Shown piece after piece: positions 27,772 to 36,304 of a DNA stretch of 64,000 nt. The first letter of the stretch is position 1. Each line of letters starts with the position of its first letter. Position numbers and translations under genes: made by a program. A model generated the notes under the pieces. That model saw only the letters and a program-made list of their open reading frames with translations. It did no database searches and was not told the DNA's origin. Source of the DNA: Microscillaceae bacterium (GTDB lineage Bacteria; Bacteroidota; Bacteroidia; Cytophagales; Microscillaceae); contig DMXI01000669.1 of the NCBI GenBank assembly GCA_003483885.1, forward strand, positions 1 through 64,000, given 5' to 3'.

Positions 27772-28323
27772 TTAGCTAACGGGCGATAAAGCAACCGATT
27801 TGGATTGTTTCTTTTGATATTTCTTCATGGCGGCTTTTTTGCGAGAATGTACTTGGCCCGTTTCGGCGTATACTTTGAGTTCTTCTAAAGCCTCTTGCAA
27901 AATTTTGCTCATATTTTTACGCATGAGCCCTTTCATCAAAAAGCCCATCACGCCTTGTACTTGCATACTTACCTGCATTGTGATTAAGGTAGCATTGCCT
28001 TTTGCTTCGTGAGTCCAGGTGTTTTTCGCATATTTGACAAACCCCGGTAGGCCTCGCGCAACTTGGTACGTAAACACATAATTTTCATCGTCATAGGCAA
28101 TGATCTTCTCGCTCGTTTCTTTGAAACCTTTATAACTAGGCAAACAGGTTCTTTCGTGGCAAACGGCTCCTTCTATGCCCTGGCCCGATCCAGTAGAGTG
28201 ATTGACGCCCGAAATCCAACGATCTACCTTGTCAAAGTAATGGGCTGTAATTTCCCAAAGTTGTTCCCTTGGAACATTGATTTGGATACTTCTATTGATG
28301 GTAATTGCTTTTTTTTGTGACAT
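27772..28323 (-). CDS. SRPBCC (START/Bet v1-like) family protein
   Basis: Start taken at the ATG at 28323. The 183-residue cytoplasmic protein opens with INRSIQINVPREQLWEIT, then VDRWISGVNHSTGSGQGIEG, the polyketide cyclase/SRPBCC pattern. The fold makes a hydrophobic pocket for a lipid-like ligand. The tail is Lys rich. It is more distant from the two SRPBCC paralogues upstream and is separated from them by a terminator. It pairs with the esterase gene downstream. Confidence 0.75.
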   Translation of the reverse strand: MSQKKAITINRSIQINVPREQLWEITAHYFDKVDRWISGVNHSTGSGQGIEGAVCHERTCLPSYKGFKETSEKIIAYDDENYVFTYQVARGLPGFVKYAKNTWTHEAKGNATLITMQVSMQVQGVMGFLMKGLMRKNMSKILQEALEELKVYAETGQVHSRKKAAMKKYQKKQSKSVALSPVS

Positions 28324-28345
28324 AATGTATTCAATGATTGGGTGA

Positions 28346-28384
28346 ATAAAAAGGCTTGTGGATGTATGAAAACCCACAAGCCTT
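28346..28384 (-). terminator. Terminator closing the DinB-SRPBCC-SRPBCC unit
   Basis: AAGGCTTGTGG (28351-28361) pairs with CCACAAGCCTT (28374-28384). On the minus strand TTTATTC follows. It lies 30 bases beyond the stop of the 28414-28869 gene. Confidence 0.75.
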
Positions 28385-28413
28385 TGGGTTGAAAATGTGA
28401 AAAAAGGTGTGTT

Positions 28414-28869
28414 TTAGGCAGCTATTACAGTTTTGACAATGTTGTCAATCATCTCGTGGATAGATTGATTCAAGAATCCCATAAATTGTTCCTCGGTCAT
28501 TTGAGGGTTTTGTACAAACTGCTCAAAATTGCTCGTCCATACAATCATAGATTTTTGGTAGCCCAAATCCAGTACTTTAAAATTATTGACCATTCCCTGA
28601 GCAGGCACACCTTCTTTTACTCCATAGGTATAAGAGCGTTGGTCATCGTCAAAGCCTAAAATGCTTTCTTTGAAAACTCCCTGACCATCAGGAGCGTAGC
28701 AAACTCTTTCGCCGCCTACTCCGTGGTTTCCATTCCACTCTACCCGCTCTACTGCAGAAGAAAACTTGTCAATATCATCCATTTGTCGTAGTACTTCCCA
28801 AACCTTGTCTGCCGAAGAATTCACGACCTTGCTTACCGTAATATTGGCGTTGGCATCAATTGTATTCAT
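28414..28869 (-). CDS. SRPBCC family protein, cytoplasmic paralogue
   Basis: This is a 151-residue protein without a signal peptide. NITVSKVVNSSADKVWEVL, GVGGERVCYAPDGQG, KEGVPAQGMVNNFKVLDL and SMIVWTSNFEQF define an SRPBCC fold. It is closely similar to the 28920-29441 product over its full length. It is 50 bases downstream of that gene. Lack of a signal suggests a cytoplasmic counterpart of an exported protein binding the same type of ligand. The ligand is unknown. Confidence 0.78.
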   Translation of the reverse strand: MNTIDANANITVSKVVNSSADKVWEVLRQMDDIDKFSSAVERVEWNGNHGVGGERVCYAPDGQGVFKESILGFDDDQRSYTYGVKEGVPAQGMVNNFKVLDLGYQKSMIVWTSNFEQFVQNPQMTEEQFMGFLNQSIHEMIDNIVKTVIAA

Positions 28870-28919
28870 TGTGTTGTTTTTTCTGATTTTAAAATTGATT
28901 ATTTGTGTGAATAAGCTGA

Positions 28920-29441
28920 TTAGGTTGTTTTCTTAGCTGCTTTGGTTACATTGGTAATCATTTCGGTGATTGCCTTATTCAAGAATCCCATAAACTGTTC
29001 TTGAGTCATTTGGGGATTTTTAAGAAACTGCTCAAAGTTGCTTGTCCATACAATCATAGATTTGTTGTAACCCAAGTCTACTACCTTGAAGCTGTTCACC
29101 ATGTTTTTGGCAGGTACGCCTTCTTTCACTGCGTAAGAATAGGTGCGATTGGCGTCGTCAAAATGAACAATTCCTTCTTTGTAATAGCCTTTGCCATCGG
29201 GAGAGTAACAAACGCGCTCACCACCTACCCCACGATTTCCTTTCCACTCTAATCGGGCGATAAAAGAAGAGTATTTTTGAATGTCATCCATCTTGCGAAG
29301 TACGCTCCATACCTTATCGGCCGAAACTTCTATTACTTTGGTAATGGTTACATTGGCTTGAGCATTTTGGGCTTTTGCTTTGAAAGTGTAGGCACTGATG
29401 AAAAGTAGTGCCAAAGCGAAAATTGCTTGAATCGTTTTCAT
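28920..29441 (-). CDS. SRPBCC family protein, exported paralogue
   Basis: This is a 173-residue protein with a signal peptide ending AYTFKAKAQ (about residue 25). The mature part (VTITKVIEVSADKVWSVL, GVGGERVCYSPDGKG, SMIVWTSNFEQF) is nearly parallel to the downstream gene product. Exported SRPBCC proteins are less common, and this one should act in the periplasm. It lies 71 bases after the DinB gene and probably belongs to the same operon. Confidence 0.78.
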   Translation of the reverse strand: MKTIQAIFALALLFISAYTFKAKAQNAQANVTITKVIEVSADKVWSVLRKMDDIQKYSSFIARLEWKGNRGVGGERVCYSPDGKGYYKEGIVHFDDANRTYSYAVKEGVPAKNMVNSFKVVDLGYNKSMIVWTSNFEQFLKNPQMTQEQFMGFLNKAITEMITNVTKAAKKTT

Positions 29442-29512
29442 TTGTTTTGATTTAAAATTTGTGTGACTAATAAAATTTGAATTGTTGTTGTAAGTGTTTT
29501 GTTATCAGCAGT

Positions 29513-30013
29513 TTATTGATAACTCATGGCGGCTTTATTCAAAAACCTGCGGTACAGGCCCAACTGGCCAATTTCATATCCTAAATGATGCATTTGGAAG
29601 CCGAGTAATCCGCGAATGGTTTGCTCTTCATAAGGAATTGGAAAAGGAGAGGGAGCGTTTAATTTCTCGATGCTCATTTGCTCCATACTTTCGGTAATTT
29701 TAGGAACCAATACGTTCCAGTCGGCCTTCATTTTTTCCAGCGAACCATAGTCGGCTTGTGCATCAAACTTTTTACCTGAGGCAAACTGTTCCTGGTAAGG
29801 ATTTTCTGAGGTAATACCCAATAGATTGGCCAAGCTGTACTGGGTCCAGAGAATATGACCTGCAATCCAAGCGAAACTATTGGTAGTGTCGCTCATTCGC
29901 TGATGGGCATCTTCATCGGTGATGTCTACCAGCACATTGTTAAACAAATGGGCGTGTAACTTATACTGATTCACAATGGTAATATCAGTAGCTTTATCAA
30001 TTTGGGTTTCCAT
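29513..30013 (-). CDS. DinB-like four-helix-bundle protein
   Basis: This is a 166-residue protein of the DinB/YfiT superfamily. FAWIAGHILWTQYSLANLLG is the first metal-ligand helix, and MHHLGYEIGQLGLYRRF the last. In the canonical last helix the pattern is HxxxHxGQ. Here it is HxxxExGQ, so one expected His is Glu, and the metal site is altered. DinB proteins include bacillithiol or mycothiol-dependent transferases. A sigma-like promoter motif precedes the gene (30112-30081), so it heads a unit with two SRPBCC genes. Confidence 0.75.
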   Translation of the reverse strand: METQIDKATDITIVNQYKLHAHLFNNVLVDITDEDAHQRMSDTTNSFAWIAGHILWTQYSLANLLGITSENPYQEQFASGKKFDAQADYGSLEKMKADWNVLVPKITESMEQMSIEKLNAPSPFPIPYEEQTIRGLLGFQMHHLGYEIGQLGLYRRFLNKAAMSYQ

Positions 30014-30080
30014 GAGACTTTATCGATTTGATAAGTTGAGTGTGTTTAAACTTTGTCGGCTTTTTTGCCGCGTTCAACAA

Positions 30081-30112
30081 TTGGATGCGCTAGGAGAGGG
30101 GGTGTTACAAAA
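30081..30112 (-). promoter_or_regulatory. Putative ECF-sigma promoter of the DinB unit
   Basis: Read on the minus strand, TTTTGTAACA (30112-30103), 14 bases, then GCATCCAA (30088-30081). The same two boxes with the same 14-base spacing precede the sigma-factor gene. The start codon lies about 68 bases downstream. Confidence 0.6.
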
Positions 30113-30138
30113 CGGGGGAAAGTTTTTTGATAAAGGCA

Positions 30139-30175
30139 TAAAAAAAACTCCTGATGTTTTGATTTTCAGGAGTTT
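30139..30175 (-). terminator. Terminator of the sigma-factor gene
   Basis: AAACTCCTGA (30145-30154) pairs with TCAGGAGTTT (30166-30175). On the minus strand a run of seven T spans the stem base. It is 19 bases beyond the sigma stop and isolates it from the DinB unit. Confidence 0.8.
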
Positions 30176-30193
30176 ATAAAGTGAAATTTTTAA

Positions 30194-31069
30194 TTACTTT
30201 AGATAAGTCATCAAATCTTCATCATTCAAAATTTGATTGACAATGGTAGTTTTGTCGAAATCTTCTTTGGTAGGATGGTCTCGGTATAGTTCCGTTACTT
30301 TGTCTTCGATTTGGTACATAAGGCCTTCGTAGCTTTCTTCAGCATACGCCACAATCTTGTGTTTGTATGAAATATTAAACACCATCTTTTTTTCATCCAA
30401 AGCTCCTGCTGCTTTTAAGGCCTTGGTCTTTTTTGGGCAGCGACAAGGATTGGCTTTGTTGATCAACCCACATTTATTATGTATATAATTATGCAAATCT
30501 TTTCGTGCGCGGTGCAGCTTAATCCGAAAATTTTGTGGACTCATCTCAAATATTTCGGCCCCTATTTTATGGTTGGTACCAAAAGTGTCACCCAAGATAT
30601 AAATGAGTCTTTGTTCGCGAGTAAGACACATAAGCATTCCTGACAAACAGCGAATTTGCATTTCGCGAGAGAGCTCCGCAAAGGCAATGTATTCTTCTTC
30701 GTTGAGTTCTGGGGTAGGGATGGAGTCTAACCGGGAGGCGTGCTCTTCAAATGAACTCAAGGTATTTTCCATTTTGCGTCGTTTGGTTTGCAAAAATTCA
30801 TTGACCACAATGCGATACAGCCAGGTGCGAAATGAGCTTTTAAAGTTGAACTGAGAAAGTTTGGTAATGACTTTAAGTAACGTTTCCTGAGTCAAATCCA
30901 TCGCATCGTTGGGATCGTGGACCATTTTCCAGGCTACATTGTAAATAAAGGGTTGGTGCAAGTGGATAAGTTCATCCAGAGCCTTGCGATCTCCCTTGAG
31001 GGCTTGTTTTACCAGGGTTTGGTTGGTTGTTTCTGAATATTTAGAGGACAGGGGATTTTTCATATACAT
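30194..31069 (-). CDS. ECF-type sigma-70 factor with cysteine-bearing C-terminal extension
   Basis: This is a 291-residue sigma factor. Region 2 reads FIYNVAWKMVHDPNDAMDLT and FRTWLYRIVVNEFLQTKRRK. Region 4 (about 130-190) includes TREQRLIYILGDTFGTNHKI and FRIKLHRARKDL. About 95 residues follow, beginning NKCGLINKANPCRCPKK (Cys about 200, 209 and 211), longer than a standard ECF factor of around 190. The extension could sense metal or redox and replace a separate anti-sigma, since none is nearby. Start options are ATG 31069 or 31063. The upstream motif suggests autoregulation. Confidence 0.85.
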   Translation of the reverse strand: MYMKNPLSSKYSETTNQTLVKQALKGDRKALDELIHLHQPFIYNVAWKMVHDPNDAMDLTQETLLKVITKLSQFNFKSSFRTWLYRIVVNEFLQTKRRKMENTLSSFEEHASRLDSIPTPELNEEEYIAFAELSREMQIRCLSGMLMCLTREQRLIYILGDTFGTNHKIGAEIFEMSPQNFRIKLHRARKDLHNYIHNKCGLINKANPCRCPKKTKALKAAGALDEKKMVFNISYKHKIVAYAEESYEGLMYQIEDKVTELYRDHPTKEDFDKTTIVNQILNDEDLMTYLK

Positions 31070-31115
31070 CACAATTTAAGGTTTTTTACTTCATTATTGA
31101 ATGAAGTCTTTGAGG

Positions 31116-31147
31116 TTGGATGCAGGGATAGGAGAGATGTTACAAAA
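31116..31147 (-). promoter_or_regulatory. Putative autoregulatory ECF-sigma promoter
   Basis: Minus-strand TTTTGTAACA (31147-31138), 14 bases, GCATCCAA (31123-31116). The start of the sigma gene lies 46 bases downstream of the second box. TGTAAC-like -35 boxes are common for ECF factors. Confidence 0.6.
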
Positions 31148-31156
31148 GTGGAGGGG

Positions 31157-31891
31157 TTATTTTTTTCGTTTTTTCTTTTTCAAGGATTTTAAATATTCCC
31201 TGCGTTTTTGACGATATAGATTTATCTTTTCCTGAGACCAAACCGCTACTGAAGCATAGCTACCATCTCCAATGATATAACTTGGATAAGGAATATGGGG
31301 AGTGAATGCTCTCCAAAGTAATTCATAGTTGACTTTTTCTCTGATTTTTTGGATAAAATACCTCATTATTTTTGCTTCGGCTACATCTTTTTGAATTGAA
31401 GGAGTCCAATAAGTTTTGAAGTAATAATTTTTAGCATCAGAAAACTCTATTTTATAAGTAATACCATCACATCCAAATCTCCATTTAGCAATCTCTGAAT
31501 CACTAGGGATGGTTAATACCTGGGTCGAATCAATTAGATTTTTTACTTGAGCGACTTGATTTGAAGAAACTTGATATTTCTTGAAAAAATGCCTGCTTGG
31601 GCCATCAGCGTATTCTTTGGCCCACATGATTAATGAACCTTCAAGAATATTTTGTTGATTTTTCCATATATCCAATATTTCGTTTCCTGTCCACAAACGT
31701 AGGTGAAACTGATGAGGAGAATCTTGTAGATGACTCAACTCAAATTTTTTGATTCTTTCCTGAAGTAAACTGTACCAAAATGTTTCAGGGGTGTCAGAAC
31801 CTCTGGATTTGGGTAAATGAATTTTACGGTTTTGAGCCAGACCTGCTTGAGATATGTAACAGATTAAAAGTAAACTGATTAAATAATTCAT
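31157..31891 (-). CDS. Secreted protein of unknown function, 244 residues
   Basis: A signal peptide ends SQAGLAQ (residue 19). The mature protein is basic and ends in a run of Lys and Arg (SLKKKKRKK). It includes two Trp-rich segments (TPETFWYSLLQ and RLWTGNEILDIWKN). No family is recognised. It lies 41 bases downstream of the membrane protein gene at 31933 in the same direction. Confidence 0.6.
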   Translation of the reverse strand: MNYLISLLLICYISQAGLAQNRKIHLPKSRGSDTPETFWYSLLQERIKKFELSHLQDSPHQFHLRLWTGNEILDIWKNQQNILEGSLIMWAKEYADGPSRHFFKKYQVSSNQVAQVKNLIDSTQVLTIPSDSEIAKWRFGCDGITYKIEFSDAKNYYFKTYWTPSIQKDVAEAKIMRYFIQKIREKVNYELLWRAFTPHIPYPSYIIGDGSYASVAVWSQEKINLYRQKRREYLKSLKKKKRKK

Positions 31892-31932
31892 TTTAATTGT
31901 GATAGTTTAATAACATGAAAGTCCAAACTAAA

Positions 31933-33024
31933 CTATATCAACCTACGAAATGCGTGAATTTCACTCAAAGCTTCCAAGGCTTCGTTTATATACTGCTGAT
32001 GGAGAGAAGTATCCCAACCCATTTTGGCAAGTTCTTGATCGACTTCTTGCTCGGTTTTGTCTTGAACGTAATAATGGTAATAAGCAAAATTTATCACTTC
32101 CTGAGGAACTCTTTCATAAGCGTAGTCTATGCTATGGCTCACGAGATAATAGTCGGTAAATACATAAATGATAAATAATTGTAGCCCAAGCACTACCAAC
32201 CAACCTATTCCTCCCAGATTTATGTCTTCCAGAGTAAAACCAGACTTGAATCTGGCAATGATAAAATCAAAAAAGCTCCAATGTTGGATATCTTGCTCAA
32301 CGAGGATCCATAAATATTGAAAATATTCACTGAAAACGACAATGCTTACAGTGGCACCAATGAGCAAAGTTCTCAAGCGGGAATAGTTGGTGTAATTACC
32401 CCACTGAATACCGAGTTTGAAACAATAACTTAGCCCAATGGCAATCAAAGATTCGTACAATACAATTATATAGAAAAACCTCTGACCGACAGCAAAAATA
32501 GTGGAGAGCAAAACACTTCCTAAAAATGTAACCAACAAAGGAACATAGATGGTAGGCTTTCGCAACCTAGGGGGAGCTGGCAGGCTTGCTGGTACTTCAT
32601 AATCTTCCCAATTATCTCTTGCCTCGGCTTCTTTTACCAATTCCTGAAGACTCTCATCAGTATATTCGCTCAGGATATCTTGTAATACATACCAAAAATG
32701 ATGTACTCGTTTGTAGTTTTGGCCATGATCCCAAACGCCATCGGTAAGTTTGGTACTGGTTACCGTGACCAAACCTGTGCTATCAATTTTAGCAATAATT
32801 TTTTCGGTAGCCTTTTGCTTTCTATAAGCTTTGGCTTCAATCAAAGGCGCATTTTGGTGTACAATATCCCAGCCCAAGGCAGTCATGGCTTTGGCGGCCA
32901 GCTCAACAAAGACTTGGGCATTCAAATCGGTTTGATATATCTGAGTATATTTGGGTTTCTTTAGTAAACCAATTCGCCCCTTGCCTTTGAGGCCATTTTC
33001 GTAAGATTTATATTTTTCTTCCAT
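31933..33024 (-). CDS. Membrane protein of unknown function
   Basis: This is a 363-residue protein. Residues 1-145 are soluble (lysine-rich start; WDIVHQNAPLIEAKAYRK; VWDHGQNYKRVHHFWYVLQD). Four to five hydrophobic helices follow between about 170 and 310. The C-terminus is acidic and helical (KTEQEVDQELAKMGWDTSLH). The N-terminal domain has the look of a small beta-rich sensor. No family is recognised. It heads a possible two-gene unit with the secreted protein downstream. Confidence 0.6.
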   Translation of the reverse strand: MEEKYKSYENGLKGKGRIGLLKKPKYTQIYQTDLNAQVFVELAAKAMTALGWDIVHQNAPLIEAKAYRKQKATEKIIAKIDSTGLVTVTSTKLTDGVWDHGQNYKRVHHFWYVLQDILSEYTDESLQELVKEAEARDNWEDYEVPASLPAPPRLRKPTIYVPLLVTFLGSVLLSTIFAVGQRFFYIIVLYESLIAIGLSYCFKLGIQWGNYTNYSRLRTLLIGATVSIVVFSEYFQYLWILVEQDIQHWSFFDFIIARFKSGFTLEDINLGGIGWLVVLGLQLFIIYVFTDYYLVSHSIDYAYERVPQEVINFAYYHYYVQDKTEQEVDQELAKMGWDTSLHQQYINEALEALSEIHAFRRLI

Positions 33025-33240
33025 AGTTTCATCAATGAAGTCTTCTCACCTTTTAATAAAATACATCATACGGAAAACTTTTACGAGAGATTCATCCAGC
33101 AAAACCCAAAACGTTCAACAAAACCTTCAGAAAGTTAAAAAATTGTTATATCAAAATTCCTTGAAGGGCAATTGCATACTTTTGAGGTTGTATTGAATAA
33201 TAAGTACGAGAGTAAACTCTCAAAGTATTAACTCAAAGTT

Positions 33241-35784
33241 ATGAGAATGAAAAATAACTATCTAGTGAATCTAAAGTTAGTGGCGTTGTTTTGTATGGGA
33301 CTGCTTTTAGCAGGCTCTAACGACGCTTTAGCTCAAAAAAAGAAAAACCGTAAGGGTAAAAAAGGTGCGAAAACTACCTCCAAAACTCCTCCAAAACGTC
33401 GGGCGCGCGCCAGAGGAGGGATCAAACCGTATGCACAGGTGATTACCAAAGATGCAAAGTCTGATCCAGGGTTGTTTACTTATCATAAGGTAAAGACTAA
33501 ACATTATTTTGAGATTCCGAGCACATTGTTAGACAAAGAGATGTTGATTGTGAGTCGTATTGCTGGAATTACTCAAGGGTTGACATTTGGTGGTGCCGGG
33601 ATGAAATCTCGTCCTCAGCAAGTAGTACGCTGGCAAAAGAAAGACAACACGATCTTGCTTCGTTCGGTATCTTACAACAGCGTAGCCAACGAAGATGATC
33701 CGATCTATAAGTCGGTAAAAAACAACAACTTCGAACCCATCATTATGTCGTTCAAGTTGGCAGCTATCAATAAAGAGAAAAAGAACTACGTGATCGAGGT
33801 TTCCAAATTGTTTACCACTGATGTACAAATGATCGGGCCTTTGAATACTGGTCAAAGACGTCGTTTTGGTATTCGTCGCTTAGACCGTACCCGTTCGTTG
33901 ATCAACCACGTACACAGTTACCCAAAAAACATTGAAATACGTCATATCTTGACTTACAACGGTACCAAGTTGCCTAGCAATGCTGTAACGGGGGCTTTGT
34001 CGTTAGAAATGAACCAGTCAATGATTTTGTTGCCTGAAAACCCCATGAAACCTCGTCATTTTGACCGCAGAGTGGGATATTTCTCTGTAAGACAAACCTT
34101 ATATGACAAAGACATTCACGAGGCTAAGCCTCGCCAATTGATTACTCGCTGGAGATTGGAGCCTAAAGACCCTGAAGCTTTCAAAAGAGGAGAGTTAGTA
34201 GAGCCTGTAAAACCCATTGTATACTACATTGGCGCAGGTACTCCGGTAAAATGGCGTAAATATTTGAAAATGGGAGTTGAAGATTGGAAAAAGGCTTTTG
34301 AGGTAGCAGGTTTCAAAAATGCCATCATTGCTAAAGATGCCCCTACCAAGGAAGAAGACCCAGAATTTAGCCCTGAAGATATACGTTATTCGGTGATTCG
34401 CTATATTACTACTCCTATTCAAAATGCTCAAGGGCCTCACGTACACGACCCTCGTACCGGTGAAATCTTAGAAAGCGACATTATCTGGTACCATAATGTA
34501 ATGAAGCTGTTACGCAACTGGTTCTTTGTGCAAACTGCAGCTATCAACCCCGATGCTCAAAAGCCTAAATTTACCGATGAGGTAATGGGACAATTGATTC
34601 GTTTTGTATCGGCACACGAAGTAGGGCATACCTTAGGTTTACCTCACAATATGGGTTCTAGCTCGGCTTACCCCGTAGATTCATTGCGTTCCGCTACTTT
34701 TACCAAAAAAATGGGAACAGCTCCGTCTATTATGGATTATGCGCGTTTCAACTACGTAGCACAGCCTGGCGACAAAGGTGTTTCGTTGATGCCAGGTATT
34801 GGCCTTTACGACAAACACTCTATTCGTTGGGGATATCGTCCTATTTTAGACAAGAGTGAAGAAGAAGAAAGAGCGATTTTGGACGGATGGATTACTGAGA
34901 AAGCCGGCAATAAAATCTATCGTTTTGGCCGTCAAATGTTCAACCCACGCGACCCTTCATCACAAACCGAAGATTTGGGAGATGATGCCGTAAAGGCCAG
35001 TACTTATGGTATTGCCAACCTAAAGCGCATTATGAATAACTTGACGAAATGGTCTTACGAAAAGAGAGACAATTACGGAAACTTAGCGGAGTTGTATCGC
35101 AATATTTTAGGACAATGGTCTCGTTACATGGGCCATGTAGCCTCTAATGTAGGAGGGGTGTACGAGTTTTACAAAACTGCCGATGAAAAAGGTGATGTTT
35201 ATAGCCACGTACCCAAAGCCCATCAGAAAAAGGCGATGAAGTTTTTGATTGACCAAGCTTTGAAAACACCTAAATGGATGATTCGCAAAGATATCTTGGG
35301 TAAAATCGAGGCAGATGGGATGGTAAATCGTATTCGTTCGGCACAAGGCAGGGTATTGAACCAAGTAATGGACTTTAGTCGTTTGGCTCGTTTGATTGAA
35401 AACGAAGCCTTGAATGGAAACAAAGCCTATAAAGTAATGGAATTGTGTACTGATTTGCGTAATGGTATTTGGTCAGAAGCCAAAACCGGACAAAAAGTAG
35501 ACACTTACCGTCGCAACTTACAACGCGCTCATATTGAGCAATTGGAGCGTTTGATGACTAAAGAGCAACGCGTGCCAAGAAATCGTCGTATTTTGAGTTT
35601 CTCTGGTTTTAGCCGTATAGACGTGAGTCAGTCAGACATTCGTCCAATTGCCCGAGGCGAATTAAACCAAATCAAGCGATTGGTAAAACGTGCCGCAACC
35701 ATTACCCCTGATACGATGAGCAAATATCACTACCAAGATATTTTAGCGCGTATCGATAAGATTTTGGATGTGAAACAACCGTAA
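33241..35784 (+). CDS. Large zinc-dependent metalloprotease (DUF5117-type), exported
   Basis: This is an 847-residue protein with an N-terminal signal (residues 1-30) and a very basic segment (KKKNRKGKKGAK). The metzincin-like zinc motif HEVGHTLGLPHN gives His459, Glu460, His463 and His469, all intact. SIMDYARFNYV follows as the Met-turn-like block. The length and blocks such as ITRWRLEPKDPEAFKRGELV match Bacteroidota zinc-dependent metalloproteases with DUF5117/DUF5118 flanks. It should degrade proteins outside the cytoplasm. A TACTTTTG element at 33177-33184 is a possible -7 box, and a strong terminator follows. Confidence 0.85.
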   Translation: MRMKNNYLVNLKLVALFCMGLLLAGSNDALAQKKKNRKGKKGAKTTSKTPPKRRARARGGIKPYAQVITKDAKSDPGLFTYHKVKTKHYFEIPSTLLDKEMLIVSRIAGITQGLTFGGAGMKSRPQQVVRWQKKDNTILLRSVSYNSVANEDDPIYKSVKNNNFEPIIMSFKLAAINKEKKNYVIEVSKLFTTDVQMIGPLNTGQRRRFGIRRLDRTRSLINHVHSYPKNIEIRHILTYNGTKLPSNAVTGALSLEMNQSMILLPENPMKPRHFDRRVGYFSVRQTLYDKDIHEAKPRQLITRWRLEPKDPEAFKRGELVEPVKPIVYYIGAGTPVKWRKYLKMGVEDWKKAFEVAGFKNAIIAKDAPTKEEDPEFSPEDIRYSVIRYITTPIQNAQGPHVHDPRTGEILESDIIWYHNVMKLLRNWFFVQTAAINPDAQKPKFTDEVMGQLIRFVSAHEVGHTLGLPHNMGSSSAYPVDSLRSATFTKKMGTAPSIMDYARFNYVAQPGDKGVSLMPGIGLYDKHSIRWGYRPILDKSEEEERAILDGWITEKAGNKIYRFGRQMFNPRDPSSQTEDLGDDAVKASTYGIANLKRIMNNLTKWSYEKRDNYGNLAELYRNILGQWSRYMGHVASNVGGVYEFYKTADEKGDVYSHVPKAHQKKAMKFLIDQALKTPKWMIRKDILGKIEADGMVNRIRSAQGRVLNQVMDFSRLARLIENEALNGNKAYKVMELCTDLRNGIWSEAKTGQKVDTYRRNLQRAHIEQLERLMTKEQRVPRNRRILSFSGFSRIDVSQSDIRPIARGELNQIKRLVKRAATITPDTMSKYHYQDILARIDKILDVKQP

Positions 35785-35823
35785 ATAATTATGAATTGAT
35801 GAATTACATCAATTCATCTATAC

Positions 35824-35866
35824 AAAACCACTCTCTGACTTTGGGTTGGAGAGTGGTTTTTCTTTT
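35824..35866 (+). terminator. Terminator after the metalloprotease gene
   Basis: AAAACCACTCTC (35824-35835) pairs perfectly with GAGAGTGGTTTT (35849-35860). A T-rich tail follows. Confidence 0.85.
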
Positions 35867-35875
35867 TTGATAATT

Positions 35876-36304
35876 AGGGCCAGCAATTTTATAAGCGAGG
35901 GTGTTTGGACGAAATACTGAGAACTTTCTATGAAAAAACTATAGACGATGGACCACTGCTATTTCCTTAACCGTCATTGATCGGGCCAGAGGCTCTAGTA
36001 TAATCTTCACTCGCCTCCAGGTAAGCGAGTAACCAGGCCAATGTTGTTTAGTTAGTGAAAAAATGTTGATTAACGAACACTGATCAACGATGTAAGAAGG
36101 AGGCTGGCGCAAACTCAGACGCTTGTTTCCTTCATTATTCGAAGTTCGTTGATCGATATTCGACATTCATTTTTTAAGAACAGCTCTTCACTTAATGACA
36201 TTGCCCTAGTGGTAAGACCAAAGCGTTGAGAGACTTGAGGGAATGTGTAATGCAGCAGCCAATAGCCAAAGGCCAGTAACCAACGACTGAATTCCTAACT
36301 AACT
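35876..36304. repeat. Intergenic region with dispersed-repeat character, no gene supported
   Basis: About 430 bp of sequence with a distinct, less AT-rich composition. It contains small inverted motifs such as TTCGAA and GATCGATA around 36138-36160. The 12-mer CGGGCCAGAGGC (35982-35993) recurs in inverted orientation at 51168-51179. The only frame over 60 codons is unlike any protein. Confidence 0.4.

Noticed and set aside
35939..36166. 75-codon minus-strand frame in the 35.9-36.3 kb gap
   Set aside because: It has no protein-like character, and it lies in a repeat-like region that includes the 12-mer shared with 51168-51179.
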